Of a DNA stretch of 64,000 nt, positions 15,050 through 24,463 are shown one piece after another. The notes under the pieces are model-generated. The model did no database searches and was not told the origin of the DNA. It worked only from the letters and a program-made list of their open reading frames with translations. This stretch comes from Bradyrhizobium sp. Ce-3 (GTDB lineage Bacteria > Pseudomonadota > Alphaproteobacteria > Rhizobiales > Xanthobacteraceae). The stretch is taken from positions 924,380 to 988,379 of the forward strand of contig NZ_BQUV01000002.1 of the NCBI RefSeq assembly GCF_022835695.1, written 5' to 3'. A program made the translations under genes and the position numbers. The first letter of the stretch is position 1; every line of letters starts with the position of its first letter.

Positions 15050-17203
15050 TTGCGTAAACCGGACATTCGTACCGGTCCGCGGCATCCGCATATTGCGGCC
15101 GCGGGCTATGAGATCACGCGCCGCCTCAGCGAGACTGCGCTGGCGAAGCGTGGCCTGCACAAGGCCAATGGCGAGCTGGCGCAGCGCACGATCGCCTCGA
15201 TCCGCGACAGGCTGCAGCGCGGCGAGACCGTCTATATCGCGGGTCTCGCCTGCCCCGGCACCCACAACACCGGCGTCGCGCTGGTCGAGGTCACCCAGAA
15301 GGACGGGCCGCGCCTGATCGTCAACAACGAGGAAGAGCGCTTCTCCGGCAACAAGCACACCAACGAGTTCCCGCAACACGCGCTCGACGACATGCGCAAG
15401 GTGTTGCAGCGGATGGGCCGCGACGTCGGCGACATCGCGGCCTTCGTCACGACGTGGGACTATCCGGCGCTGATGGCGATGCTGATCCGCACCTCGCTCG
15501 AGGAGGCGCCAGCCAGCATCAAATTGTTGCGGGCGCCGATCGCACCCGCGATCAACCTGCGTCAGATGGACCAGGTACGGCGCATCTCGCGCCGGCTCGG
15601 CAGGATGTACGGGCTCGGCGAACAGCTGCCGCTGATCTGCATGCCGCATCACGACAATCACGCCTGGTACTCGTTCACCGCATCGCCGTTCGCAGGTCAG
15701 CGCGAGCGTGTCGCGATCGCGGTGCTCGACGGCACCGGCGACGTCGGCTCGATCTCGCTCTATGTCGTCGAGAACGGCGAGATGAAGCAGCTCTATTGCA
15801 ATGAGAGCCTGTTTGACTCGCTCGGCGCCTTCTACACCGTGATCTCGTCGAGCCAGGGCGGCTGGACCTGGCTCTCCAGCGAGGGCCGCTACATGGGCGC
15901 CGCCGCCTGGGGCGACATGAACCGCGCCACCAATCGCTATTATCAGCGCCTGAAGGCGGTGCTGCAGCTCGGGCCCAACGGCAGCGTGCAGCTCAATCGC
16001 GCGATGGCCAATTGGTACGCCGACCCCGCCGACAATCCCTATCATCAGCCACTGATCGACATCCTCGGCCCGCCGCTGCGGCCCGACCAGCTGTGGAATC
16101 CCGACGCCGTGCTGCGCGTCGAGGACATCAATCACCGCCCCGACACCAAGGACCGCGTCGACAAGGCCGCCGCCACGCAACTGGTGTTCGAGGACGCGAT
16201 GATCCATGTCATCGATCATCTCCTGCGCATCACTGGCACCGACCGCCTGGTGCTGACCGGCGGCGTGGCGCTGAACGCGCTCGGCAACATGCGGCTGCTC
16301 GAGCATTTCGACGAAGCCTGGTTCGAACGCGCGCAGCAGCGCAAGACGCGGCTGCATATGTGGGTGCCGCCGGTGCCCGGCGATCCCGGCGTGCCGATCG
16401 GCGCCGCCTGGCTGTTCGCGCATATGGCGGGCGCGCCGCGCGGCGCGCCGCTGTCGCACGCATTCTATTGCGGCCTGCCGCCCTCGAACGCCGACATTAC
16501 CGCCGCGCTGCGCGCCGACGACGTCGCCTCGACCGAGATCGGCAATGTCTCGACTTCAGAAGGGCGCGATGCGATTGCCGACCTGATGGCCAGCATGGTG
16601 GCGCAAGGCGGCGTGATCGCGATCTATCAGGGCGCGGCGGAAACCGGCCCGCGTGCGCTCGGCCATCGCTCGATCCTCGCCAATCCCCGCGATCCCGAGG
16701 TGCGTGAGCGGCTCAACGAGCGTGTCAAATATCGCGAGGCGATCCGGCCGCTGGCGCCGATGGCGACGCTAGAGGCGGCACGCGACTATTTCGAGTTGGA
16801 AGACGGCGCCTCTGACGCCGACTACAACGCCTACAACTACATGGTGCTCACGGCACATTCGAAGCCGGAAGCGCGCGAGAAGATTCCCGCCGTGGTGCAC
16901 GCCGACGGCACCGGCCGGATCCAGATCGTGCGCGAGGCCGACGATCCCCTCATTTATGCTTATCTGAAGGCGCTCGGCCGCCATATCGGCGTCGAGATGT
17001 CGGTCAACACGTCGTTCAACGTCGCCGGCCCGATCGCGCAGACGCCGGCGCAGGCGATGGACACCCTGCGCCGCTCCAGGGGGCTCGATGCCGTGGTGCT
17101 GGTCGCCGACGACGGCACGACTTATGCCGCCTGGCACGGCGGCGAGCGTGACAGCGGCCGCTTCACCGGCTGGTATGCGGCGTGGAAGCAGGCGCGCGGC
17201 TGA
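15050..17203 (+). CDS. Carbamoyltransferase, NodU/CmcH family
   Basis: 717-aa member of the NodU/CmcH family, which transfers carbamoyl from carbamoyl phosphate to hydroxyl groups of sugars or secondary metabolites via a carbamoyl-adenylate. The N-terminal (HSP70/actin-like) domain has HHDNHAWYSF and GVALNALGNMRL; the C-terminal domain carries GAAETGPRALGHRSILANPR, the family hallmark. The start is a TTG at 15050 with GAGG about 9 nt upstream; no better in-frame ATG exists near it, so the N-terminal 60 residues are uncertain. It is longer than NodU (about 560 aa). No nod genes are nearby. Transcribed divergently from the substrate-binding protein; the 3' end overlaps the EamA gene by 41 bp. 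Confidence 0.88.
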   Translation: MRKPDIRTGPRHPHIAAAGYEITRRLSETALAKRGLHKANGELAQRTIASIRDRLQRGETVYIAGLACPGTHNTGVALVEVTQKDGPRLIVNNEEERFSGNKHTNEFPQHALDDMRKVLQRMGRDVGDIAAFVTTWDYPALMAMLIRTSLEEAPASIKLLRAPIAPAINLRQMDQVRRISRRLGRMYGLGEQLPLICMPHHDNHAWYSFTASPFAGQRERVAIAVLDGTGDVGSISLYVVENGEMKQLYCNESLFDSLGAFYTVISSSQGGWTWLSSEGRYMGAAAWGDMNRATNRYYQRLKAVLQLGPNGSVQLNRAMANWYADPADNPYHQPLIDILGPPLRPDQLWNPDAVLRVEDINHRPDTKDRVDKAAATQLVFEDAMIHVIDHLLRITGTDRLVLTGGVALNALGNMRLLEHFDEAWFERAQQRKTRLHMWVPPVPGDPGVPIGAAWLFAHMAGAPRGAPLSHAFYCGLPPSNADITAALRADDVASTEIGNVSTSEGRDAIADLMASMVAQGGVIAIYQGAAETGPRALGHRSILANPRDPEVRERLNERVKYREAIRPLAPMATLEAARDYFELEDGASDADYNAYNYMVLTAHSKPEAREKIPAVVHADGTGRIQIVREADDPLIYAYLKALGRHIGVEMSVNTSFNVAGPIAQTPAQAMDTLRRSRGLDAVVLVADDGTTYAAWHGGERDSGRFTGWYAAWKQARG

Positions 17204-18107
17204 GCCAAGTCAAGACGCGGCCGTCGATCAGGAGCAGCGCACTGGCGATCACGAGCGCGCCGATCACCTCGCGCGGCGCGACCGGCTCGCCAAGCACGAA
17301 GAAGCCGAGCAGCATCGCGGTGACCGGAAGCAGCAGTGTCACCAGCATCACATTGGTCGCTCCGGAGCGCTGCAGAATCTGAAAGAACACGATATAGGCC
17401 AGCGCCGTCGACAACGCCGCGAGTCCGAGCACGGCGAGCCATGTCGTTGCGTGCGGCATCGGCAACAGCCAGGGTCGTTCGGCCACACCGGCGACGACAG
17501 CCATCATCACGCTGGAGGCCATCATCTGGAACGTCGCCGTGCCCAGCGGCGGCACACGCTGCGGCAGCCGCCGTCCGACCAGCGCCGCGAGGCCGTAGCT
17601 GAAGGCGCCGGCGAGGCACAGCAGAATGCCGATGCCTTGCCTGCTCTCGAAGCCGAGCGCATCGCCATGCAGGATCGCGACCCCGATCAGCCCGACCACC
17701 ACGCCGGCGACGCGGCGCGCCTGCAACCGCTCCTCGCCGGCCACCGCCATCACGACCACCGCAAAGAGCGGCGTCGTCGCATTGAGGATCGAGGCCAGCC
17801 CGCTCGGAATATAGGTCTGGCCGAACACGATCAGCGAGAACGGCAGCGCGTTATTGAACAGCCCCATCGCGGCGAACGGCGCCCAGCCGGACAGGCCGCG
17901 CGGGAATTCGATCTTCCGGGCCCGCAGCAGCGGCAGCAGGATGAGCGCGCCGAGCACGACGCGCAGCAGCACAAGGGTCAGCGGCGGCAATTCGCGCAGG
18001 ATGACGCCGTTGAAGAAGAACGAGCCGCCCCACAGCACCGACAGAAAGAGCAGCAGCCCCCAGTCGCGGCGATCGATCCTGTTGTCGGCGGAAGGCATGG
18101 CGGGCAC
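17163..18107 (-). CDS. EamA/DMT family transporter
   Basis: 314-aa inner-membrane protein with two five-helix EamA repeats (ten predicted segments), RhaT/YdcZ-like. Typical motifs are LLFLSVLWGGSFFFNGVIL at the start and GEERLQARRVAGVVVGLIGV in the loop between halves. Members export amino acids or other metabolites; the substrate is not predictable. The start drawn is a GTG at 18107; an in-frame ATG lies three codons in (18098) and is equally plausible, since neither has a clear Shine-Dalgarno. Overlaps the carbamoyltransferase 3' end tail-to-tail. Confidence 0.88.
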   Translation of the reverse strand: MPAMPSADNRIDRRDWGLLLFLSVLWGGSFFFNGVILRELPPLTLVLLRVVLGALILLPLLRARKIEFPRGLSGWAPFAAMGLFNNALPFSLIVFGQTYIPSGLASILNATTPLFAVVVMAVAGEERLQARRVAGVVVGLIGVAILHGDALGFESRQGIGILLCLAGAFSYGLAALVGRRLPQRVPPLGTATFQMMASSVMMAVVAGVAERPWLLPMPHATTWLAVLGLAALSTALAYIVFFQILQRSGATNVMLVTLLLPVTAMLLGFFVLGEPVAPREVIGALVIASALLLIDGRVLTWLSRAPASTPHTSR

Positions 18108-18108
18108 T

Positions 18109-18128
18109 CATCTGCGCTGGCGCAGATG
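18109..18128. repeat. Short inverted repeat upstream of the EamA gene
   Basis: CATCTGCG-CTGG-CGCAGATG, a perfect 8-bp palindrome directly before the EamA start and after the upstream minus-strand dehydrogenase gene. It could be an operator or an intercistronic hairpin. Confidence 0.5.
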
Positions 18129-18186
18129 CCTAGCCGGGCGCGGCGGCGATGGCCACCCGATTTCCGTGAGTGGCGGCGCGGCGCCG

Positions 18187-19056
18187 CTATTTCGGCCGCG
18201 AGACGATCTCGATCATCTGGCCTTCGTCGCCATCGGGCGCATGCGCCCTGGCCTTCTCGTAGGCAGCGAGCGCGGCGCGGCTCACCGGCACGCCGGGCAG
18301 CAGCGTCTCGGCGAGCCGCACCGCATAGTCGGCATCCTTGTGGCGTAGCGCCGATGTGAAGGAGGCGCCGGAGAAGTTGCGGTCGACCATCCGCTTGCTG
18401 TGGCGGATCACCTGTGGGCTTGCGATCGCGCCGGTCCCCAGCGCCTCGGCCACCAATTTCATGTCGAGACCAGCCTGTTCGGCGATCGCGACGCCCTCGG
18501 CGAGGCTTGCGATCTGCACCGCGCCGATCAGGTTGTTGATCAGCTTGAACACGGTGCCGGTGCCGACCGCGCCGAAATGACGGATCGTGCTGCCGATCGG
18601 CGCGAGGAACGGCTGCGCCCGCTCGCGATCGGCCGGATCAGCCCCCACCAGCAGCGTCAGCTTGCCGGCGGCCGCGGCCTCCGGCAGGCCGGTGACGGGA
18701 CAATCGATGTAGATCAGGCCGCGGCTGCGCAACTCGTGCGCCATCTCCAGCGTGTGCTGATACGAGACCGTGGAGCATTCGATCGCGAGCGTGCCGGCCT
18801 TCATGGTGGCGGCAGCGCCGTCCCGGGTCAGCCAGACCGCGCGCGACGCCTCGTCGTCGGCGACCATGGTCACGACGGCATCGGCATCGATCGCGGCATC
18901 CTCCGGCGAGGTCGCCCACAATGCGCCGCGCGCGATCAAATCCTCGGCCTTGGCCTTGCTCCGGTTCCACACCGCGACCGTGAAGCCGGCATCGAGGTAA
19001 CGGCCCGCCATGCCGTGGCCCATGCGTCCCAATCCGATGAAAGCGACGCGCGTCAT
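18187..19056 (-). CDS. NAD(P)-dependent beta-hydroxyacid dehydrogenase (3-hydroxyisobutyrate dehydrogenase family)
   Basis: 289-aa two-domain dehydrogenase. The N-terminal Rossmann fold starts FIGLGRMGHGMAGRYL (GxGxxG). The substrate loop DCPVTGLPEAAAAGKLTLLVGAD corresponds to the DAPVSGG-type motif of the family, and the catalytic Lys is in GTVFKLINNLIGA. The family oxidises 3-hydroxyisobutyrate, tartronate semialdehyde and related acids, or reduces imines; the altered substrate loop (TGLPEA instead of SGGxxGA) makes the substrate uncertain. It lies 3 nt downstream of the prfB stop on the same strand, so it is probably read from the PBP1A/prfB transcript. Confidence 0.88.
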   Translation of the reverse strand: MTRVAFIGLGRMGHGMAGRYLDAGFTVAVWNRSKAKAEDLIARGALWATSPEDAAIDADAVVTMVADDEASRAVWLTRDGAAATMKAGTLAIECSTVSYQHTLEMAHELRSRGLIYIDCPVTGLPEAAAAGKLTLLVGADPADRERAQPFLAPIGSTIRHFGAVGTGTVFKLINNLIGAVQIASLAEGVAIAEQAGLDMKLVAEALGTGAIASPQVIRHSKRMVDRNFSGASFTSALRHKDADYAVRLAETLLPGVPVSRAALAAYEKARAHAPDGDEGQMIEIVSRPK

Positions 19057-19059
19057 GGG

Positions 19060-20191
19060 CTAATCCACATCCTCGACGGAGCCTGGCCCGGTGCCGAACG
19101 CACGCTGCGCCAGGGTCGCCGCCATGAATTCATCGAGATCGCCGTCGAGCACCCCCGACGTGTCTGAGGTCTGCACACCGGTGCGCAGGTCCTTCACCAT
19201 CTGATAGGGCTGCAAGACGTAAGAGCGGATCTGGTGACCCCAGCCGATGTCGGTCTTGGCGGCCTGATCGGCGGCGGCCTGCTCCTCGCGCTTCTTCAGC
19301 TCGATCTCATAGAGCCGCGCGCGCAGCATGTCCCAGGCCTGCGCCCGGTTCTTGTGCTGGGAGCGGCCGGCCTGGCAGACCACCGCGATGCCGGTCGGGA
19401 TATGCGTCAGGCGCACCGCCGACTCGGTCTTGTTGACGTGCTGACCGCCGGCGCCGCCCGACCGCATCGTGTCGGTGCGGACATCGGACTCCTTGATCTC
19501 GATCTTGATCGAGTCGTCGATCACGGGGAAAATCTGCACCGACGAAAACGAGGTGTGCCGCCGCGCGTTGGAATCGAACGGCGAGATACGGACCAGGCGA
19601 TGCACGCCGGCCTCGGTCTTCAGCCAGCCATAGGCATTGTGGCCGGAGATCTGGATGGTGGCCGACTTGATGCCGGCCTCTTCGCCCTGCGACTCTTCGA
19701 GGAACTCGATCTTGAAGCCGTGCTTCTCCGCCCAGCGCGTGTACATGCGCAGCAGCATCTGCGCCCAGTCCTGGCTCTCGGTGCCGCCGGCACCGGCATG
19801 GACCTCGAGATAGGAATCGAACTTGTCGGCCTCGCCCGAGAGCAGCGCTTCGAGCTCGCGCCGGGCGACCTCCTTCTTGAGGTCCTTGAGCGCCTTCTCG
19901 GCCTCCGTGACCACGCCCGCATCGTTCTCGGCCTCGCCGAGCTCGATCATGCCGACCTGATCCTCGAGCTCGCGCTCGACCTTGCCGATTCCAGAGAGCG
20001 CGTCCTCCAAGGAGGTGCGCTCCTGCATCAGCCGCTGGGCCTTCTGGGGATCGTTCCAGAGATTGGAGTCTTCTGCGAGCTTGTTCAGCTCAGCGAGGCG
20101 TGCCGTCGATTGATCGACGTCAAAGATGCCTCCTCAGCAGCCCGACTGACTGCTTGATCTCTTCAACAAGGCGTTCGATTTCCGCGCGCAT
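19060..20191 (-). CDS. prfB: Peptide chain release factor 2, with programmed +1 frameshift
   Basis: RF2 recognises UGA and UAA stop codons and triggers peptidyl-tRNA hydrolysis. The gene starts at the ATG at 20191. Its first 23 codons ([20 protein letters not shown] and so on) end at an in-frame TGA (20122-20120). Translation resumes in the +1 frame with Asp-Val-Asp and continues to 19060, giving about 376 residues, the normal size. The GGQ catalytic motif ([15 protein letters not shown]) and the stop-codon-reading SPF tripeptide ([12 protein letters not shown]) are present. A start at 20028 would lose the N-terminal domain and is wrong. It is followed by the dehydrogenase gene after 3 nt. 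Confidence 0.95.
20119..20134 (-). promoter_or_regulatory. prfB +1 frameshift site
   Basis: On the minus strand AGG AGG CAT CTT TGA C: an internal Shine-Dalgarno AGGAGG three bases before the slippery CTT, then UGA with the unfavourable +1 C. This is the classic RF2 autoregulation signal; low RF2 lets ribosomes slip to GAC and make more RF2. Confidence 0.95.
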
Positions 20192-20302
20192 GGTCTTTCA
20201 GGTGTTGGCTAAAAACGCTCCGGGGGATGTAGCGACCGGCACGGCAAAGCGCAATCGGCTTGGCCGCCCTATCCCGGCGATTTGGACGGGCCGGCCGCCC
20301 GA

Positions 20303-20402
20303 GCATTTCCGTTCCTTTGGACCGGAACGGCACTCTAGATTTTTGTTTTGACGCGTTTTCTTCACGCGAACCGGGATCCACTTCGCTTGAAAACGCTCTA
20401 GT
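20303..20402. repeat. Dispersed Bradyrhizobium-type palindromic repeat, about 100 bp
   Basis: On the minus strand it reads AGAGCGTTTTCAAGCGAAG, then a GGTTCGCGTGAAGAAAACGCG block, a CAAAACAAAAATCTAGAG block and a terminal hairpin CCGTTCC/GGAACGG (20309-20330). I recognise this as a repeat found many times in Bradyrhizobium and relatives. It lies between PBP1A and prfB and slightly overlaps the PBP1A stop. A degenerate copy is at 32516-32592. Confidence 0.7.
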
Positions 20403-22899
20403 ACAGCCCCCCGGTTCCCGGCCGCATGAAGAAGCCGCCATCCGGCTGCCCACCGCTCTGCGACGGCTGCGGACCGGGCGCAGGGCCGCGGCCGTCGGCG
20501 TCGGCAACGCCGATCACCGAGTAATTGTCCGGCGGCGCGGTGCCCGGCTTGAAGGCTTCGAGGATGGTGTTGCCGCTGTCGCCCGGGCCGGCACGCATGC
20601 CGGTCTTGGCATCGACGCGGATCAGCTTGATGCCGGCCGGAACCTTGAACGGCGTCGGCGGCTTGTCGGCGAGCGCAAGCTTGAGGAAGTCGCGGGCAAT
20701 CGGCGCCGCCACGTGACCGCCGGTGGCGGCGCGGCCGAGATTGCGCGGCTTGTCGTAGCCCATATAGACGCCGACCGCGAGATCCGGCGAGAAGCCGACG
20801 AACCAGACATCCTTCTCGTCGTTGGTGGTGCCGGTCTTGCCGGCGATCGGCTTGCCTACCTCCTTCACCACGGTCGCGGTGCCGCGCTGAACCACGCCTT
20901 CCATCATCTCGGTGATCTGGTAGGCGGTCATCGGATCGAGCACCTGCTCGCGGCGGTCGACGAGCTGCGGCTCCGGCTGGCTCTTCCAGCCCCCGGGCGC
21001 GTCACAGCCGCGGCATTCGCGGGTGTCGTGCTTGAAGATGGTGTGGCCGTAGCGGTCCTGGATGCGGTCGATCAGCGTCGGCTTCACCCGGCGGCCGCCA
21101 TTGGCGAACATCGAATACGCCGTGACCATGCGCATCACGGTGGTTTCACCGGCACCCAATGCGTAGGACAGATAGTTCGGCAATTCGTCATAGACGCCGA
21201 AGCGTTTTGCGTACTCGCCGACCAGCGGCATGCCGATGTCCTGCGCGAGGCGCACGGTCACGGTGTTGAGCGAGCGCTGCAACGCGTTGCGCAGCGTGGT
21301 CGGACCATAATATTTGCCGGTCGAATAGTTCTCCGGACGCCACACGCCGGCGCCCTGCCCTTGATCGATCTCGATCGGCGCATCGATCACGGTGGTCGAC
21401 GGTGTATAGCCGTTATCCAGCGCCGACGAGTACACGATCGGCTTGAACGACGAACCCGGCTGCCGGTAGGCCTGCGTCGCGCGGTTGAACTGGCTCTGGT
21501 CGAACGAGAAGCCGCCGACCATCGCGAGCACGCGGCCGGTCCACGGATCCATCGCCACCATGGCGCCGGAGACTTCGGGCAATTGCCGCAGCCGGTACTG
21601 GCCCTCGACCGCGTTGCCGTCCTTGGTCACCAGCGGGTCGGCATAGATCACGTCGCCCGGCTGCAGCACCTGCGAGACCGCCGTCGGCGCCTTGCCCTTG
21701 GACTTGGCCCAGCGCACGCCGTCGATCGTGATGATGCCGGTCTGCCGCTCCTTGCTGACCGCGCCGCCGAGTTCGCGGCCGGGCTGGAAGCCGATCCGCG
21801 CCGACTGATCGCTGGTCTCCAGCACCACCGCCATCCGCCAAGGCGAGATGTCGGAGAGCGACTTCACGTCGGCGAGCTTGACGCCCCAGTCGCCGGAAAT
21901 GTCGAGCTTGTGGACAGGGCCGCGCCAGCCCTGCGCCTCGTCGTAGTTCACGAGACCCGCGACCATGGTCTTGCGTGCCATCACCTGGATCTTGGGATCC
22001 AGCGTGGTGCGCACCGACAGGCCGCCCTCGTAGAGCTTCTTTTCGCCGTAGCGCTCGAAGATGTCGCGGCGGACTTCCTCGGCGAAATATTCGCCGGCGA
22101 AGATATGCGCGCCGTTCGAGCGGCTGGTGACGTTGAGCGGGTCCTTGCGCGCCTTGTCGGCGTCGGCCTGCTTGATCCAGCCGTTCTCCAGCAGGCGGTC
22201 GATCACATAGTTGCGGCGCTCGATCGCGCGGTCGCGGTTGCGCACCGGATGCAGCGCGGCCGGCGCCTTCGGCAGCGAGGCGAGATAGGACGCTTCCGCG
22301 ATCGTCAGCTCGTTGACCGACTTGTCGAAATAGACCAGCGACGCCGCTGCGATGCCGTAGGCACCGAGCCCGAGATAGATCTCGTTCAGATAGAGTTCGA
22401 GGATGCGGTCCTTGGAATAGGCGCGCTCGATGCGCATCGCCAGCAAGGCTTCCTTGATCTTGCGCGCGAACGAGACCTCGTTGGTGAGCAGGAAGTTCTT
22501 GGCGACCTGCTGGGTGATGGTCGAGGCGCCCTGCGGACGGCGGTTGGAGCCGTAGTTCTGCGCATAGAGGATCGCGGCGCGCGCCATGCCCTGATAGTCG
22601 ATGCCACCGTGCTCGTAGAAGTTCTTGTCTTCGGCCGCGAGGAACGCGTTGATCACGAGCTTCGGCACCGCCTGGATCGGCAGATAGAGCCGGCGCTCCT
22701 TGGAATATTCGCCGAGCAGCGCGCCGTCGGCGGCATGCACGCGGGTCATCACCGGCGGCTCGTAGTCCTGGAGCTGCGAGTAGTCGGGCAGATCCTTGGA
22801 GAAATGCCAGATCGCGCCGGCGACGGCGGCGACACCAACCAGGAACACAACCGTTCCGGCGGCAAACAAGAAACCCATAAACCGCACGAGCAGGCGCAT
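20398..22899 (-). CDS. mrcA: Penicillin-binding protein 1A, bifunctional
   Basis: 833-aa class A PBP that polymerises and crosslinks peptidoglycan. One N-terminal membrane anchor (residues about 8-32). The GT51 glycosyltransferase domain has the catalytic Glu in AAEDKNFYEHGG (Glu90) and the GASTITQQVAKN motif at about 124-135. The transpeptidase has SSFKP (SxxK, Ser about 484), SLN (SxN) and KTGTT (about 687). An OB-like insert lies between the domains, as in PBP1a (mrcA/ponA). The low-complexity C-terminus (Gly/Pro/Gln) ends shortly after the transpeptidase. Upstream of prfB on the same strand and downstream of the amidase, an arrangement I know from other Rhizobiales. Confidence 0.95.
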   Translation of the reverse strand: MRLLVRFMGFLFAAGTVVFLVGVAAVAGAIWHFSKDLPDYSQLQDYEPPVMTRVHAADGALLGEYSKERRLYLPIQAVPKLVINAFLAAEDKNFYEHGGIDYQGMARAAILYAQNYGSNRRPQGASTITQQVAKNFLLTNEVSFARKIKEALLAMRIERAYSKDRILELYLNEIYLGLGAYGIAAASLVYFDKSVNELTIAEASYLASLPKAPAALHPVRNRDRAIERRNYVIDRLLENGWIKQADADKARKDPLNVTSRSNGAHIFAGEYFAEEVRRDIFERYGEKKLYEGGLSVRTTLDPKIQVMARKTMVAGLVNYDEAQGWRGPVHKLDISGDWGVKLADVKSLSDISPWRMAVVLETSDQSARIGFQPGRELGGAVSKERQTGIITIDGVRWAKSKGKAPTAVSQVLQPGDVIYADPLVTKDGNAVEGQYRLRQLPEVSGAMVAMDPWTGRVLAMVGGFSFDQSQFNRATQAYRQPGSSFKPIVYSSALDNGYTPSTTVIDAPIEIDQGQGAGVWRPENYSTGKYYGPTTLRNALQRSLNTVTVRLAQDIGMPLVGEYAKRFGVYDELPNYLSYALGAGETTVMRMVTAYSMFANGGRRVKPTLIDRIQDRYGHTIFKHDTRECRGCDAPGGWKSQPEPQLVDRREQVLDPMTAYQITEMMEGVVQRGTATVVKEVGKPIAGKTGTTNDEKDVWFVGFSPDLAVGVYMGYDKPRNLGRAATGGHVAAPIARDFLKLALADKPPTPFKVPAGIKLIRVDAKTGMRAGPGDSGNTILEAFKPGTAPPDNYSVIGVADADGRGPAPGPQPSQSGGQPDGGFFMRPGTGGLY

Positions 22900-23063
22900 T
22901 ATCGACGTTCCGTTCCTACCCTCCGGCGCTCAGTCGTCAGAAGCGCCTGTCCAAATGTGCGACAGCCTCACACAACGAAGCCTTGGCCCAGCGAGCCACC
23001 CTGCGCACGCGAAAATACAAAGAGCCGCCGGACAATGTGGTCGATTCTGCGAACCTGCGGTCC

Positions 23064-23092
23064 ATTGTCTATACCGTCGCCGCTGTGGCCAA
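23064..23092 (-). promoter_or_regulatory. Candidate promoter for PBP1A
   Basis: Minus-strand TTGGCC (23092-23087), 17-bp spacer, GACAAT (23069-23064), about 165 nt before the PBP1A start. The -10 lies in one arm of an imperfect inverted repeat (GACAATG ... CATTGTC). Only a moderate match. Confidence 0.35.
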
Positions 23093-23137
23093 ACTAGGGC
23101 TTCGGCGCAACGGACGCGGCTTTTCAGGCGGCCAATT

Positions 23138-24463
23138 TCACTTTGCCGGTCCGGCGGTTGCCAGCCGTTTGGCGAAGAACGCGTCGATCGCCTGGACCAT
23201 CGAGCCGACCGCCTTGTTCCGCCAGTTCTCGGAGACCAGATGCTCGAGGTCGCCCTTGTTGGAGACGTAGCCGATCTCGACCAGCACGGACGGCACGTCG
23301 GGCGCCTTCAGCACCCGGAAGCCGGCCGACTTGAGCGGATGCTTGTGCATCCGCACCGTGGTCTTCATCTCGTCCATCAGCAGACGGGCGAAGCGGTTGG
23401 AGAAGGTCTTGGTTTCGCGCTGCGCGAGGTCGATCAGGATGTCCGCGACCTCGGTCGGCTCATCGGTCAGGTTCACGCCGCCGATGGCGTCGGCCTTGTT
23501 TTCCGCCTCCGCCAGCCGCTCGGCCTCGGCGTCGGAGGCCTTGTCCGACACCGTGTAGATGGTGGCGCCCTGGGCGTCGCCCTCGCGGCGCGGCAGCGCG
23601 TCGGCATGGATCGAGACGAACAGTGCGGCGGATTGCGAACGCGCGATCTTCACCCGGTCGTTGAGCGGTATGAAGGTGTCGTCGGACCGGGTCATGACCA
23701 CCCGATATTTGCCCGACTTCTCGATCCGGTCGCGCAAGGCGATGCCGAAGCCCAGCACCAGGTTCTTCTCGGTCTGGTCGCCGGATTGGGTGCCATTGTC
23801 GATGCCGCCATGACCGGGATCGATCACGATCAACGGGCGGGCGTCGGTGACCGCGACCGGCGGCAGCGCCGCCGAGTTGACCGTCGGGATGGTGGCGGTG
23901 CTCGTTTCGGAGATCGCCGGCTTCAATTCAGGCCGGCTCTCCGGCGCGAGCGACTGCACGAAGCTGGTGCGATCGACCTGCTCGAAATCCAGCACCAGCC
24001 GGGGCGGCTGGCCGTTGGCGGCATCGAGCACATAGGAATTGGCGATCTTCACCGGACCGGTCATGTCGAACACGATCCGCGAGCCGCCGGGCATCACGAG
24101 CCCGTAGCGGAACGCCTTGACCAATCCCCGCGCCGCCGCGCCGGTGCCGTTCGCGAGCTGGAAATTGACCTGCGGGATGTCGACCACGACGCGATAGGGA
24201 TCGGCCAGCGGGAAAGCGCGAAATTCGATTCTGCGGTCGAGGTCGAGGATGAATCGGGTCTGCTTGTCGTCGCCGGCGAGCCTGGCACCGGATGCCACCG
24301 GGAAATTCGAGGCGCTTGGGGCAGACGCACTGGCGGCCGGCGCGGACTGACCATCCTGCGGTCCCTCGGCCGCGCTCGGAGCGCTCGCCACGGCAAACAC
24401 CGATGCTGCAGCGCACAACAGCCCGCATCCTAGAAAAACAAGGTGTTTTGCGCGGTTCTCCAC
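23138..24463 (-). CDS. amiC: N-acetylmuramoyl-L-alanine amidase, AMIN + Amidase_3
   Basis: 441-aa periplasmic amidase that removes stem peptides from peptidoglycan during daughter-cell separation. GTG start at 24463, GGAGG about 11 nt upstream. Signal peptide (residues about 8-30), a short Ala/Ser linker, an AMIN targeting domain at about 65-170, then the zinc amidase: IDPGHGGIDNGTQSG (first His), EKNLVLGFG (Glu), VSIHADALP (His), and VEIGYVSN near the end (catalytic Glu). All expected ligands are visible. It is transcribed divergently from rne. Symbol by analogy to AmiC-type enzymes. Confidence 0.92.
   Translation of the reverse strand: MENRAKHLVFLGCGLLCAAASVFAVASAPSAAEGPQDGQSAPAASASAPSASNFPVASGARLAGDDKQTRFILDLDRRIEFRAFPLADPYRVVVDIPQVNFQLANGTGAAARGLVKAFRYGLVMPGGSRIVFDMTGPVKIANSYVLDAANGQPPRLVLDFEQVDRTSFVQSLAPESRPELKPAISETSTATIPTVNSAALPPVAVTDARPLIVIDPGHGGIDNGTQSGDQTEKNLVLGFGIALRDRIEKSGKYRVVMTRSDDTFIPLNDRVKIARSQSAALFVSIHADALPRREGDAQGATIYTVSDKASDAEAERLAEAENKADAIGGVNLTDEPTEVADILIDLAQRETKTFSNRFARLLMDEMKTTVRMHKHPLKSAGFRVLKAPDVPSVLVEIGYVSNKGDLEHLVSENWRNKAVGSMVQAIDAFFAKRLATAGPAK

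Noticed and set aside
20324-20349. GGAAC-N16-GTT on the plus strand resembling an EcfG promoter
   Set aside because: It is part of the dispersed repeat and points away from any plus-strand gene.
20260-23097. 945-codon open frame antisense to PBP1A
   Set aside because: Shadow of the PBP1A coding frame; no start signal and Arg/Asp-rich sequence without motifs.
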